From Chaetorhynchus papuensis (taxonomy: Eukaryota > Chordata > Aves > Passeriformes > Rhipiduridae), in assembly GCA_013396525.1 (NCBI GenBank), contig VWYX01000249.1:651563-715562 (forward strand): a DNA stretch of 64,000 nt. Direction: 5' to 3'. The position numbers were made by a program, and so were the translations under genes. The notes beneath the pieces are model-generated. The model was not told where the DNA came from, did no database searches, and was given only the letters and a program-made list of their open reading frames with translations. Below, one piece after another: positions 25,050 through 36,659 of the stretch. Within the stretch, counting starts at the first letter, position 1. Every line of letters starts with the position of its first letter.

Positions 25050-26230
25050 TTCCAGATGGCATTTTCCAGAGGATGGCATCCACTCGCCGTGGATGTAGTT
25101 TCTGCGTCCATGGGGATGGGCAGGGAGAAAGGACAACTTGGCATCCCCCTTTTCCTGGCAGCAAGCTGCATTAAAAACACATCTCCCCTCCTGCGCTGCA
25201 CACCAACAGGCTGCCTCTTCACTGTGCCTGGTCAATTTGTCATGCCCAAGGACATCCTACTGTCCCCCCTGCTCCCTCTCCTCTTCATGCTGCCCAGCTT
25301 CCTGCCAGGTTGGAGCCCTGACATCACCCCAACAGCTGGCCAGAATTTTGAAGTCTACGGCATCATCTGTGTTGGAAATGCTTGTGGGCCTCACTGCGGC
25401 TGGGGATGGAGAGGAAACCGTGAGAGTCCCACCAAAAGCTGGACATTGGTACAGCCACACTGGAGCTGCCAAACCTTCCTCCCCCTTTCCTCCTTTCATC
25501 CGGGTGGCTGGCAGCCTTCTGGGTTTCTGGCTGGGGTGGCTGTGGTGTTCTGAAGCTGGTGGCTTGGAGTTTATGCTTCCAGGCTGAGCATGGGCCCCAA
25601 AGGGATCCCGCAGGAAGCCAGATGCTGTGCTCATCTGTGCGCTCGCCTCTCTGCCTGCGTGGGTGCATGCCTGCGAGCTCACTGGGTTGACACGTGTGCT
25701 CGGGCAGGGAGGAGAGGAGGAGTGGGAGCTGCTGGCTGTAATTCCAGAAGTTTCTGGCACAGGCTGCCCCTTGAGGGCCTCCCTCAGCATTGTGATGCCC
25801 AGCACCTGGTAGGCTTCCTCAAAGAAGTTAGGTTCAAGGCATCTAACGTCGGACATGCAGCATGAGGGCTGGGAGAAGCAGACCAGGCAGCACATCCTGC
25901 TCTCTAGGGCAGCTGGTGCTTTTTCCTTCCTGTGTATAGAAGCTGGAGGGAGGTGATCCATGCAGATGAGCAATATGCAGCTCTCAGGAGGGACGTGTTT
26001 GTCACCTGAGGTGTGCGGGCACCCCAGGCTCTCCGTGCTGGAATGCCTGGATTTGTGCATCTGCCTTCCCCAGGGATTAAATCCACTTGGCAGGGCTGGC
26101 ATGCGGGGGGTGCCTGGTTGGGCACACACACGTGGGGCTGTGTGGGGGGTGTGCCACCCTGTCCTCTGCACGTGTTTGCCAGCGTGTGAAGTGTGCACAC
26201 ATTCCCTGCCTCTAACTACGGGGATTGTTA
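25050..26230. other. GC-rich segment with overlapping open frames
   Basis: About 1.2 kb of GC-rich, CpG-moderate DNA with long frames on both strands: 313 codons minus (25257-26198), and 165 and 149 codons plus. Simultaneous openness on both strands is typical of stop-poor GC-rich sequence. G runs at 26104-26150 (GGGGGG, GGG, GGGG, GGGGGG, with loops of 6-11 bases) are a weak quadruplex motif on the plus strand. No promoter element or exon could be identified. Confidence 0.5.
25257..26198 (-). other. Longest open frame (313 codons), gene status not supported
   Basis: It starts with ATG at 26198 and ends with TAG at 25257-25259. The product would be rich in Ser, Pro, His and Cys and has no signal peptide, membrane segment or recognised domain. 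One internal stretch around residues 120-150 (containing NFFEEAYQVLGITMLREAL) is less biased. In DNA of this GC content a frame of this length is unusual but not decisive, since plus-strand frames of 149-165 codons overlap it. No splice-linked neighbour exon was seen. Confidence 0.12.
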
Positions 26231-26279
26231 ATCCTGTTTATAGCCAGCAGCAAGATGGGCAGGGAGCCGCTTAACAAGA

Positions 26280-26480
26280 GCTGACACATGAAAAAAATAA
26301 GGCTTTTGTCTCCATTGTACATTAAACAATTCATGAGGTTTGGGGTTGAATAAGACATTTAATGAACATTGGCCTGTTCGGGTTGCCTGCAGCTGGTCAT
26401 TTCTCACCCAGGGCTGGGTGCTTTTAAAGGCAGAAGAAGGAGACATCAGCTTTGAGTTATAAAATTTTAACAAATAAATG
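26280..26480. promoter_or_regulatory. Candidate conserved non-coding block
   Basis: Unique AT-rich sequence with CATTGTACATTAAACAATTC near 26315, holding inverted SOX-type cores (CATTGT and AACAAT), followed by ATAAGACATTTAATGAACATTGG. It has no simple repeats and no repeat-family match. Only texture supports a regulatory reading. Confidence 0.22.
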
Positions 26481-29400
26481 GCATTTCCTACTTATCTTAA
26501 AATGGAGAAATAGGGAGGAAAGCTAATGGCTGTATTTCCACGTATCTGGAACAATGGCAGGTTTGTAGACCAAGCTAAACTGAAGTGAGGATTCTCCGTG
26601 AATAGCTTTATTTATTTATCACTGAAACTATTAGTTCAGTGGTACAGGAGTGTAGCCAGAATCCCTGCTTGTTTTGCAGCAGGCACCTTGTTAGTTCTCT
26701 TCTTAGATCTAACAGAAGCACGTGGGGTGGAGTAATGAGAAGGGAACGATTAGGGAACACATCAGACCTTGTAAGGTTGGCTAATTGGGAGTTGGAAGGA
26801 GTCTGCTGAGAAGACTGGGAGACCTTTGCCTGTGGTTACAGGGATGTGTGGTTACCTGCATCAGTGTAGTCTTTGTTTTATTTTATGTAAGATCACTTCT
26901 CTTCGCTTTAAAAGAAGAAAGTAAAAAGAGATAAATATGTTTACACACTACAAATGTTCAGAAATATAACTTTATGGGGTCACTATTATGTTGCTGTGCT
27001 CTCACTTGATTCACTGCACCTGTTTCCACGGTGCCAACAAGAAGGATCAGATTTAGCTTTCACAGCTCTTCCTCTCTGGGGACATGGAATATGAAGTAGT
27101 AGGAAGCTGGATTCACTTCTCTCTTGGACTTAGACATTAAGCACCAGCACTGGTGCAGCCTTCCTGATGTCACTTTCTGGCTTTTGATAGGTGGCTTTCG
27201 ATTGAGTTCTTGGTGGGAGTTGTCCTCTCCTGGTCCTCTTCTCTACCTGGAGCCCAGGTGGGACACCTGCCAGAGCCTCAGCAGAGAGGCCAAAGGCCAG
27301 ATGGACCTGCAGGCTCCCTGACCCCTGCGTATGGTGTGTCCAGATTGGAACCCAGAGCTGAGGCAGCTGCAGGGAGGGTGTGTGCTGCTACTGCCAACCA
27401 AGTACTGCAGCTGAATTTGCTTTTGGGGAGTCGTTCTTTGCTGCTGGCTCAGAGCACAGCTGCTGATTTCCCATAGTGAAGGAAGCAGTGAGGCTGCCTT
27501 TGCCTCCCTGGTGCACGCAGACCCCCTGCTCCAGCACTGGGGCACAGGCTGGCAGCCCAAAACAGATGGTGCTGTTTTACGCTCAGCCTGCACCAGTGCC
27601 CGAGGCGGGCAGCAGGCACATGCACTCCCATCAGATGATGGAGGAGAGGGCATCTCAGCATGGTGCTTTTGCCCATCCATTCAAAGTGGAGAGGTCAGGC
27701 TCAGGCTTGGGACACCAGTCCAACTGGTTCTCGGCAGCACCGTTCTGTTGGAAAGGAACAACTTTGCTTTGAAAATCCTGTTTATAATCCCAGTCCAGCT
27801 TTCACTACAGCATCAGGGGACTTTTGTTTTGGCCTGCCTATAATACTGAGGCATTTTGCTCCAGAACAAAGAATCCTGTTATAGCAACTATCTCTATTAG
27901 TGCATATTAATGTGCTCAGTTTGTGTAATCTATTTTACCATGTAATTTATTTTAACATTTATTTTAACGCTTTCTACCTCTACACTGGATTAATAACTAT
28001 CTCATCACCTATCAGAGGGAGGAAGCTACTTAGGATATTTAACCTTTTATGCTCTGGCATTTAGTTCACTGTTTAGATTGTAGCCTTTAAGCATGACTGT
28101 CTTGGGGTTTTTTTCTTGTACAGCAGCCTGTTCCAAACTACAGCTCTATAAATAGCCCTTACTACTAATGCATCTAATACAGTATGGAAAATTGATGTGA
28201 GTTTAAAAATGTCGTGAAGGAGAAAAACGCAGCATGGTATGGGATCTTTAATGGTCTCAGGGATCATGGTATTGGTTTTGCATTGCAGTTCTCTTCCTCA
28301 CTCCTGCGGGTCTTCATGTCCTTAAATCACATGCTCCTCAAATCAGGAGGGGGATCAGCGGTGTCATGATCTCAATGGAGGAACATAGTCAAGTGGTACA
28401 AAATGCCATTTTCTGTGGATGTCTCCTGGCTCAAGTTGTTACTGCAGATCTGTATGAACTTACCTTTGAGATCTGATCAGGTCATGTCCCAAGATATTGC
28501 TTTTTCTTGGTTAGCCTTGGACACCGTAATTTGCAGATGCAGCCGTAAAATAATCAGCATTAGAGTTGCTTCCTTTCACCAAAGAAATGCCTGCCCTCAA
28601 ACACAGAGGCAGAAAGTAGAGCAGGGGATTACATGGGAAGATGATACGCCATGCACAAACATACATCAAGAGCCTCAGGCTCTGACACCAAGTTATTGTG
28701 CTAACGCCATGCATGCTAGTGCACTGATTGTTTGGAAAGGCAGTGTCTTTTATGAGTGGGTCAAAACTCTGTTTGTTTTTTCATCCTGTAAAACTAGAGT
28801 TATAAGCCCAGTCTGATCCTTCACCGCCATGAGATTTGTAACCCATAAACTTGATTCCCAGAGAGGCAGGAACTCTTTGAAGCACAATTGTGTCGGTCAG
28901 TTGGATGGCCTTAGGTCTCATCACTCCGGTCTCAGAGCGGAGAGCCTGGTACTGTAGCTGAGTGGGGCTGAAGCTGCCCTGCCACCAAGTGGCATTTGTT
29001 CATCCCAGTCAGAATGAGACTTGCCCAGTGCCTGGGCCTTGGCCATGTGTAAGCTGAACCCAAGAGCACCAAGGAGACTTTGCTCAGTCGTAAGTGGTGG
29101 ATCAAAGCCAGCTCTTCCCGTATGGGAGAGTGACAGCTGTACAGGCTACAGTCTGTATTCTGGTGTCAGGAGTGGTGAGACAATGTGGCTGAACTGGTTT
29201 TCTACTTCGCTGCAGGAATCTTGGAAAAACATTTAGGATTAAGCCAGCCTTCAGACAGGAGAATCACAGCACCTTCCACTGCACGTGAAAGCATCAGGCA
29301 GCTTATCTCTCTACCCATCCTTTGGTGTATATTTTCTCTGTCTCTCTCCTTTCACCCCACCATATGTGGCACGTTGGATGTGCTGCCTCCCCCTCCTGTT

Positions 29401-32400
29401 TTCTGCCCCAAGGTTGTTGTGAGCTTGAGAGTGATGTCTGGTAACGCTCTTTATTGCACATAGTGCAGAGAAATATGAGGATGGCAACCCTACAAGAGCA
29501 GATGGCTTCACATGCCTGGATCTGTTTCCTCAGACAAAGTAGGATACTGCAAACTGGTGTTCATTTCACTTGGTAACATCTACTTGAAATATTGGTGGGT
29601 GTTGTATACTATTTGGAGAAGCAGGCAGGCTGTTACAAAGACTCCCATGGGCAGGGTGGAGTGAGGGCGTATAGGTGATGGGAATCCTGCACATTTGTGC
29701 TCGAGTGTCCCTTTCCAGAGGAGAGGACAGGGTAGCAAAAGAAAGAAGTTGTAAGGAGAGGGGAATTTCTCCACTGCATGTGAATATGTGCCCATCTCCA
29801 GCAAGGCTAGCTAAGAGTAAAGAGACTCCCCGTTTGGGAGGAGTCAGCTGTGGAGCCAGTTTGGACACCTCAGGCATGGACTGCAAAGGCTCAATTTCTC
29901 TTGTTGGCGGGTGTGCAAACACAGTACATATATTCTCCAGACAATCAGCATCCACATTCAGCAGGAGACTACAACATGGCAATTTTTGTAGCACAAGCAG
30001 GAGGCCTCTGCACCACACATTTACTTGGGGGAGCAGGCAGGGGGGAAAGGTGGGGACATAAAGAGACAAGCAAAGACCAAGGTCGTCTCTGTGTGCAGAG
30101 AGAGATCTCACCAATGGGCAGGAAGGGAGGGACACTGGCGAACATGTGGGGGACAGAAAGGATTAAGTAGAACGGGGAGGAAAGGAAGATTCACAGGCCA
30201 GGGATGTCAGAGGCAGTAGTGTTTCCAGGGCCACAGTCCCAGCAGACATCCCTCCTCATCCCTGCACCGCCCTGCATGACAGCGCTGTCCCCTTCTGTCA
30301 GACAGCAGCCTCCATCATTTCAGCTTGCTAGCCCACCTGCTCCATGTTAACGCGTTTCTGATAATTACCATTTTTCAGAACTATTTTGACTGTTAAAAAA
30401 TGCTTTTTTAAAAATATAAGCTGATTAAAAGAGACTACTCATTAGCATAAGCTCCTTGCTGTTCAGCCCTCTTCCTAATTAAAAGCACTCAGCTGTGGAG
30501 ACCTCGATTCTCCCCTGTCCTCTGGGCTAGCTTTTTGGACATTTTTCCCTGGCAGTTTGCTTTATTTTGCCTCATCTTCCTTTTTTTAGTTTCCTCTCCA
30601 GCAGATTTCTGGCAAGGGTGGAAGGGGATTCAGGCAGGTGGAGGCTTAGGTATTTAGTACCAGATAAAAACTAGAATGAATTTGTTGTTACTTAAAGCAT
30701 CATCTTCTGTTTATTGCTGCTGGCTTGGGAGCAGAGCAGCAGCATGTTGGCTCCCAGGTTCTTGGAGATGCACCTCCCAGGGCAGCAATCTCCTCCGGCC
30801 TAAACAGCATTAGGCTGGTGGCAGGTTTGGATGGCAGATCTGTAATGCAAATCCAGGGGTGCTGGTGGCTGTGCAGCAGGTGTTGACTTCTCTCTCATTT
30901 AGCCCTAAGCCAAGGCCCCAGCAAGGGATCAGCTGCCTCTGTGCTGTGGGGAACGCAGCATTATGTGGAGCTGCAGAGGTCCCAACCACAGAGCCACGTG
31001 ATAGCTCTCAATTTCTGTAGCCCCCGTACTTTGGAAAGTTTTAACGCAAAGAACTGTTTTCTGTCTTCCTTAGTGTTCCCCAATGGTCCTAAATTAAATC
31101 AAGCAGCTTCCCTCATTCTTTCCCTCAGTGTCACCTGTTTCTGAGTGGCTGCCATGTTTAGCCCTGAAGTGGCAGCAGTTTTGAGGCCACTGAGGTCTGT
31201 CACCCAGAGGGGCTCTGGAAACCTGCAGCAGAACTGGAAGGCCCTGCAAATGATACTCAACACCTTCTAAGCACTGGCCATTAAATAACTGAGGCAAGAA
31301 TGGTGTTAAAGCTGTCCCAAAGCTATCTGGCACTGTAGCCAGCTTGATCAGTAGGAATTCAGTAGGAATTCAGACCTATGGGATGGATGAGTTCCTAGCT
31401 GGTGCTCTGCAAGTGCTCAGAAAGAGGGGAACTTGCTGACATTTATGGACCCAGCTCACCAGCATGTGTGGAAGGAGGAGGTTTCTCCAAATGGTGTTGT
31501 TTAGAAGTCTGTTCACTGCTAATATTTTTCCATGCTATGGAATCATGGCAGACCTCCAACTGCTCCCTTTTGCTTTCCTAAGAAGAATTTCAGTGGTTCA
31601 CCTGTGAAACACAACAGATGACTGCCGTCAGCAAAAACCTGGTTTCTTCATTTGAAGCGGTCCTTCCTCAGCTACATTCAATTGTCACTTTGTGCCACTA
31701 AAGAGAAGGGACTTAAAGACTCTGCTTGTGAGAACGTCTTGGACATAAGTTTTTGTCTGAGCAAACTCAGAGCTGGCTGGCCAGGGACCTGTAACCCATC
31801 ATGGGAATACTAAAACACAGCAGACATTTTCCTCATCCTTGTTTTCCTTCTATCCTTGCTAAGGCTGGATTGGATTGGAGCTGTGACCAGGTTTGGCTCA
31901 ATATCCCTTCTCCTCACGCTTTTTCAGTGTCTTATGCTGAGCCCTGCAGGAGCTGACACTGCTGTGGAGAAGTGAGACTGGCGTCTAATTTGCGTCATGC
32001 CTCAGCAGCTATAGTCTGACTGCAGGCTCTTTCTTCCTGGGGTTCCTCTAAGAGCCAAAAAAGAACAGCTGATTTTCAGATCCAGAAGGGATTGGAGATG
32101 GCTGGGAGGTTAGATACTCTGGGGTTAATGGTCATCTCTTTTGCATCAACTCTCCGCTGGTGGAAGTCCATTGATTGTAATGAAGTGATGCCTGATTTAC
32201 CGTGACAGTCAGAAAAGCATCACTCTCAGTTTATTTATTTCCTTTAGCACTGAAAAAAGAAACCCTTCTAAACTGAAGGGGAGAATGCCACAGTCACGTG
32301 AGAGATTTATTCCATTAAAAAGAGCTGCCCTTTCACACAGACTCTTTATGTCCACACCCCACCCTTTGCTCCAACATCCTCCTTCTCTGCTTTCTCACAC

Positions 32401-32859
32401 CAGTCTGTAAATCCCCTGTTCAGTTGTACATACTGGGGGTGGATGATGTTGTCTCTTGCTTATACCATGGCACTTCAGAAATAACTTGACAGAAGTTTGT
32501 GGCACTGCAGCAGAGAGGCCTCAGGTTCAGCCAAACCGTGGTGGTAAAATCCCGTTTAAAAGGTCAGGAGCAATGTTCTTAGCACTCACTTTTCACCCTT
32601 CCATGTATCTTCTCTGCTTGCTTGACTGTCTTTTCAAAGCTGTCAGCCAGGCTAAGGTCTCACCTGAAATTCTGAAGTAACCCAAAGTGGACAGCCTGAA
32701 TAGCTGCAAAGGTCAAGACAGTGCCTTGGCTCTGGTGAAGCGCCAAAGTCACTCCTGATCTCAGTTGCTTCAACTACATTACACCAGGATGACTTTGGTT
32801 TAAGGTGGTGGCTCTACCTTGTCAATCAGTAATCCAGCCTCACCTTTGCAAAGCCAGAT

Positions 32860-32945
32860 GAATACTACTGTCCTGCTTTCATAGGCAGGGAAATTGAGGT
32901 GGAGAGTCCAGAGTGGGACCAGAGTTTGCATTGAGCTCTCCAGGA
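32860..32945 (-). mobile_element. MIR-like relic, minus strand
   Basis: TTCATAGGCAGGGAAATTGAGGTGGAGAG matches the antisense MIR landmark TTTACAGATGAGGAAACTGAGGCACAGAG, and GCATTGAGCTCTCCAGG fits the following ATTCGAACCCAGCTCTCC-type block after an internal deletion. The match is from memory, and the relic is short and degraded. Confidence 0.4.
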
Positions 32946-33015
32946 TGTCAAAGACTTGCTCTGCTATGTTGTTTTTCACCAGCAGAAGTCCTGGTGTCCT
33001 ACAAAAGTAGAATGA

Positions 33016-33060
33016 GTGTCATTGTCCTCATTTTGTAGTTACAAAAATTGAGCTGTGTTG
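33016..33060 (-). mobile_element. Second short MIR-like relic, minus strand
   Basis: GTCATTGTCCTCATTTTGTA followed by GTTACAAAAATTGAGC resembles the antisense MIR core TATTATCCCCATTTTACAGATGAGGAAACTGAGGC. It lies only 70 bases from the previous relic and may be part of one rearranged insertion. Confidence 0.3.
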
Positions 33061-34974
33061 AACTGGATTGGGAAGGAGTTGCCAGGGCCAGCACTGGTGT
33101 CCTCCAGAGGTGCCCTGATGCCTCCAGGAGCCAGACCCGGCAGGCGTTAGACTAGGGCTGGAGTACTCCCTATCTCTGAAATCCTTTAGAAAGCTCATGT
33201 CACCTGTCCATCCTTTTTCATAGTGCAGTGGCCACACGACACTTACAGCTAAGAGAACATGAAACAGGAGAGAAAATTTTCATGGAGAAGAGCTGGTCTT
33301 GCTCTTCCCAGCAGCCCTCCCTGAATGGCAGCTCTTCACATCCTTCTTAAAAGTGAGGGAAACATATATGTGTTCACCCATGTCTCCCTGATGTGTGGGG
33401 CAGCTGTGGGTGCTGGTTTTTAAGAGAGTGTATTGCTATCACACACAGGCATACAAAGCACAAATCAGTAGCATCTTCATGGTAAGTCTTGTTGGTTCAA
33501 CCCTGACAACAAAGTCGATTCCCCTGCTTCAGGGGGTAGGTGGGTCCTGCTACTCAAAATCAAGCTGAATTTCAACCTGAAGACAGCAGAGGCTTTAGGG
33601 CAAACAGTCAGGACTTTGCCCTCCAGTTTGGCCACAGGGTCTGTCTGACTTGGTTTTGCTGTCAAACCGTGTTTCTTTGACCTTACAGAGGCTGAGTGGG
33701 AGGGTTGGTCCTAAGGACTTGGTTCCTAGCGGGTTTGCACGCATCTGAAACTGGCCATCGTGGTGACAAGGTGCTCTGGAGGGAAAAAGGGACAACAGAC
33801 AGGCAGTGCTTGTTTGAAAAAGCTGCAGAGTTTTTTTTATAGATGAGGATTTTTAAATTCAGACCACAGGGTCTCAGTAGTTTCAAGTCTTATGAGAACT
33901 TTGCAGGCACTTTTGCTCTTTCTCATAGTAACAGCATTTCCTCCTGACCCAGGGTACTTAAATACTCTAATATTAACTCTAGAATAGACAAGTGTTTGTA
34001 GATAGATGGCTCATCTAGAGATGGATATTTATTATTTTCTACCTAGAGTCAGCAGTCCCCATGGGCATACATATATTAATCTTAGGGAGCTGTGATGGAT
34101 GGAAAAGTAGGTTGCTCTCTGCAGTGAGGTAGTCTGTACATGGGAAACTTTGGATGTTCCAAAACTGAAGGGGTTGAAAAGTAGTGCGTGCTACAGGATA
34201 GCTGGGTGGGTAGGTAGATGCTCTTTATCACTTGGTTTTGGACAGATTGTTCATTTCTTCTTCCCTCATTTGCTAAATTCCTGCATATTAGGAGTAAGGA
34301 AATGAGATGGGCATAACAGGGATAAAATTCAGAGTAATTTCCAAAGATGAATTTCGATTAGACCTGAACCATTTGGGTCTGTCCAAGAAAGCTCTTCTCT
34401 CTCATCCAAGACGTAATGAAATGCTTCTGTTTCTTCTGCCTCGTGCAGTTTCTCTTCCCTTGCATTCAGCAAGGTTGTCTGTTTCCTCTGCTGTCAGCTT
34501 CCTTAGCTCCTATCCAGGTTACTTCTTATCCTCTCTGGTCTGACTAGAGATGGGACTCCTGTGAGGGACAGAAAGAGTTACGCAGTGAACAGAGAAGTCA
34601 TCTAAAAGCAGGGAGAGGGACTCTGATCCTCTTCAAAAAAGTGTGCTGCATTTGCTAGGACCGGCTCCCATCATCAACTTTGTCAGAAGTCTGCCCCCTC
34701 TTTCAGGCATCTAGGCATTTTCCTTACTTTAGGACGGGAATAAAACCCCAGACACAAACCAAAACAAAAAGCCTGACATCAGATCTAATTAATAATAATA
34801 GAAAAGCCAATTTCACAGCCCATTACCCCTCATAGCCAGGTGGGGGGTAGGAAGGTGAGGAGGAGGAGGGACTTGAAGCAACATGGGTGGGTATGTTTGT
34901 GGACCTTATAAAAGAGATGGGGCGATGGTGACTCGCAGAGTTTCCCTGCCAGACGCATAGCTTTAGGCTCCATT

Positions 34975-35310
34975 AACCCAGAACCCAACAGAAGGTACCA
35001 TAGCCAAGGGGAAAATCTTTAAAAATGCCGACAGCATCATTTTGCTTCATTAGCAGGGCTCCTGCGTGCCTCCTTCTCTCTTCGCTGCCGCTCTGACCCC
35101 CTCCCCTCCATGCCCCCTCCTTTCCCTCTCTTTCCGTTTTGTTTAACTGAAGGCAATTCATCTCATTTTAATTAATTTTTACTTGCAGCGTTATCACCCC
35201 AAGTATAAAGGCAAAAAGTTGTTTTTTTTAATTACAAAGCTAACGGCATTAATTACCAGTACAGTAAATGCATCAACGCATGGGAGCCAAGTGGCGTTTG
35301 TAGGCACTGA
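34975..35310. promoter_or_regulatory. Candidate enhancer-like block with three TAATTA cores
   Basis: TAATTA cores stand at 35169-35174, 35229-35234 and 35250-35255, inside repeat-free AT-rich DNA that retains CpGs (CAGCGTTATC, TAACGGC, CAACGCATG, GGCGTTTG). A homopyrimidine-rich shoulder at 35060-35140 precedes it. Homeodomain-core clustering plus CpG retention suggests a constrained regulatory element. No coding frame was recognised. Conservation needs testing. Confidence 0.35.
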
Positions 35311-35505
35311 GGCAGTGAGCGTCTGTGACAGCTGCAAAGGGTTTGGTGGGTTTTTTCTTTGGGTTTTTTCTTTTTATTTTTCCTAGCAGTCTCACCACAG
35401 TAGAGCTTCACTTTGGGAAAAAAAACAGACTGAGATTTTTTAAACCACAAATCAAATCCAGCCAGCGGGATGTGGCAACTGGAAGGGATGAAAGAGAGCA
35501 TCCTT

Positions 35506-35665
35506 AAACTATAGGGCTGGAAGGGACAGGAAAAGATCTTTGTCTGTCCCAAGACAGATGCCACTTGACCTGTTTCAGTCTTGATGGATGTTTGTTACAT
35601 CTCAGCATGCACAGGGAGTCTAAGTCCAATTGGTCAGGTAGTTCATCCAAGTGTCACCCTTGTTT
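35506..35665 (-). mobile_element. Old CR1 3'-end fragment, minus strand
   Basis: ACTATAGGGCTGGAAGGGAC is the degraded antisense of the CR1 terminus (TCATAGGGTTGGAAGGGAC-type), followed by AAAGATCTTTGTCTGTCCC and AAGACAGATGCCACTTGACC, then by the spaced blocks expected further into the antisense of CR1 3' ends. Compared with the 12.6 kb and 62.4 kb copies it is longer and more diverged. Confidence 0.55.
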
Positions 35666-36640
35666 CATAAATGGATCCTTTTACATAGAATATTTGCAGA
35701 GCTTTGATGAGCTGGGCAAGTGGAGAGGACTATAGGGAGCTGACTCGCCTGTCCAGCCATGGCACATGAACCCATCTCCAGGAGATGAAAGTGACCCTTT
35801 GCTTCAGGTCTCAGTGGACCCTGAGGAGTCACCAAAAAGCATAAACCCAAGTACTTTGTGTTAAAAAGAAGGGATTTGGTACGAGGGTGGCACTTCCTTC
35901 TGACATTCATGGTGGTACAGAAGAGGCACATCAGGTGCCAAGGTGCTTTCTGAGGGAACTGGGCTTGGAGGAAGAAGTGTCAACAGCACTGGCAGTGGTA
36001 GGAGAAGGGCTCTTGGCTCTCCTTCTTGGGCTATGAAGAGCCATCTTGTCTGTTCCCTTTTATTTTCTTCCAAGAGGAAGGTGTAGAATCAGTTGAGGGG
36101 AGCAAGCTTGAATGTGCCCGTGTTGCACTGGTACTTAGAACACGGAGGTGGCTTTGGCTTTGCCTTTGCCACGCAGTGAGTAACCTTTGGAGGAAGGGAA
36201 GGATGGTACAGGAAAGGCACCTCTGCTGTCAAACGGGGCAAGGGCAGGATGGTGCAGCCAGTGAGGAGAATTGCTCCTGCTACTCTCTTATTCTCATTTA
36301 GTTAGGGATAAACCAGCAGGTGCTGAGGAGCAGGGGGGGCCAGACCCCAAACTGAAGTTCTTATATGTGCTTCCTGAGCCACGTTTTGCTTTGGCCTGTT
36401 TCTGGCTCAAACCTTGTCTGCTCCTGCCATGGCAAAACCTCTCGGCTGAGTTGTAAAAGAAGTCTCATTCTAGCCCTCTCTGAAAGGATTAGAAGAAGTG
36501 TCTTTGTATGGCCTTGCCTTTGAGTCAGAGCCTGACTGTGAAAGGACAGGTATAAGGAGTGAAAATTACCTTAATAAAATGATGTCTATCATTTTCTTAT
36601 TCCAACCAGAAATTCTGTAGCACAGAATATCAAAAAAATG
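35666..36640. other. Unique stretch, no gene seen
   Basis: About 1 kb of mixed composition with only sub-100-codon frames on both strands. Nothing recognisable apart from a G7 run near 36335. Confidence 0.55.
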
Positions 36641-36644
36641 AATT

Positions 36645-36657
36645 AAAAAAAAAAAAA
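36645..36657. repeat. Poly-A run (13)
   Basis: Thirteen A residues just before the first copy of the direct repeat in the CR1 fragment; another A run follows the second copy. Confidence 0.85.
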
Positions 36658-36659
36658 GA

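Larger units (their letters stand above)
21546..25050. other. Unique stretch, no supported gene
   Basis: It begins with a T/C tract (21550-21588), continues into the purine-biased tract listed separately, and then carries AT-rich unique sequence at about 22690-22860 (GAATATTAATG, TAATTTAAATTTAATTTAG) that looks constrained. The 238-codon minus frame at 23731-24447 is discussed separately. CCCATTGGGTTTAATGGGAT at about 23712 resembles a motif common in an unnamed amniote interspersed family, from memory only. Confidence 0.5.
26231..35505. other. Long unique stretch, no gene seen
   Basis: About 9.3 kb without a supported gene. Open frames reach 189 codons (minus, 29566-30135) but overlap opposite-strand frames and have no domains. 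AT-rich, repeat-free blocks occur at about 26280-26640 (CATTGT and AACAAT SOX-type motifs near 26315-26330), 27895-28070, 30345-30500 and 34975-35310; the last is listed separately. MIR-like relics lie near 32.9-33.06 kb. A direct duplication of AGTAGGAATTC occupies 31350-31371. Confidence 0.52.

Noticed and set aside
29566..30135. 189-codon minus frame as a gene
   Set aside because: Plus-strand frames of 128 and 106 codons cross the same DNA, and no domain is visible.
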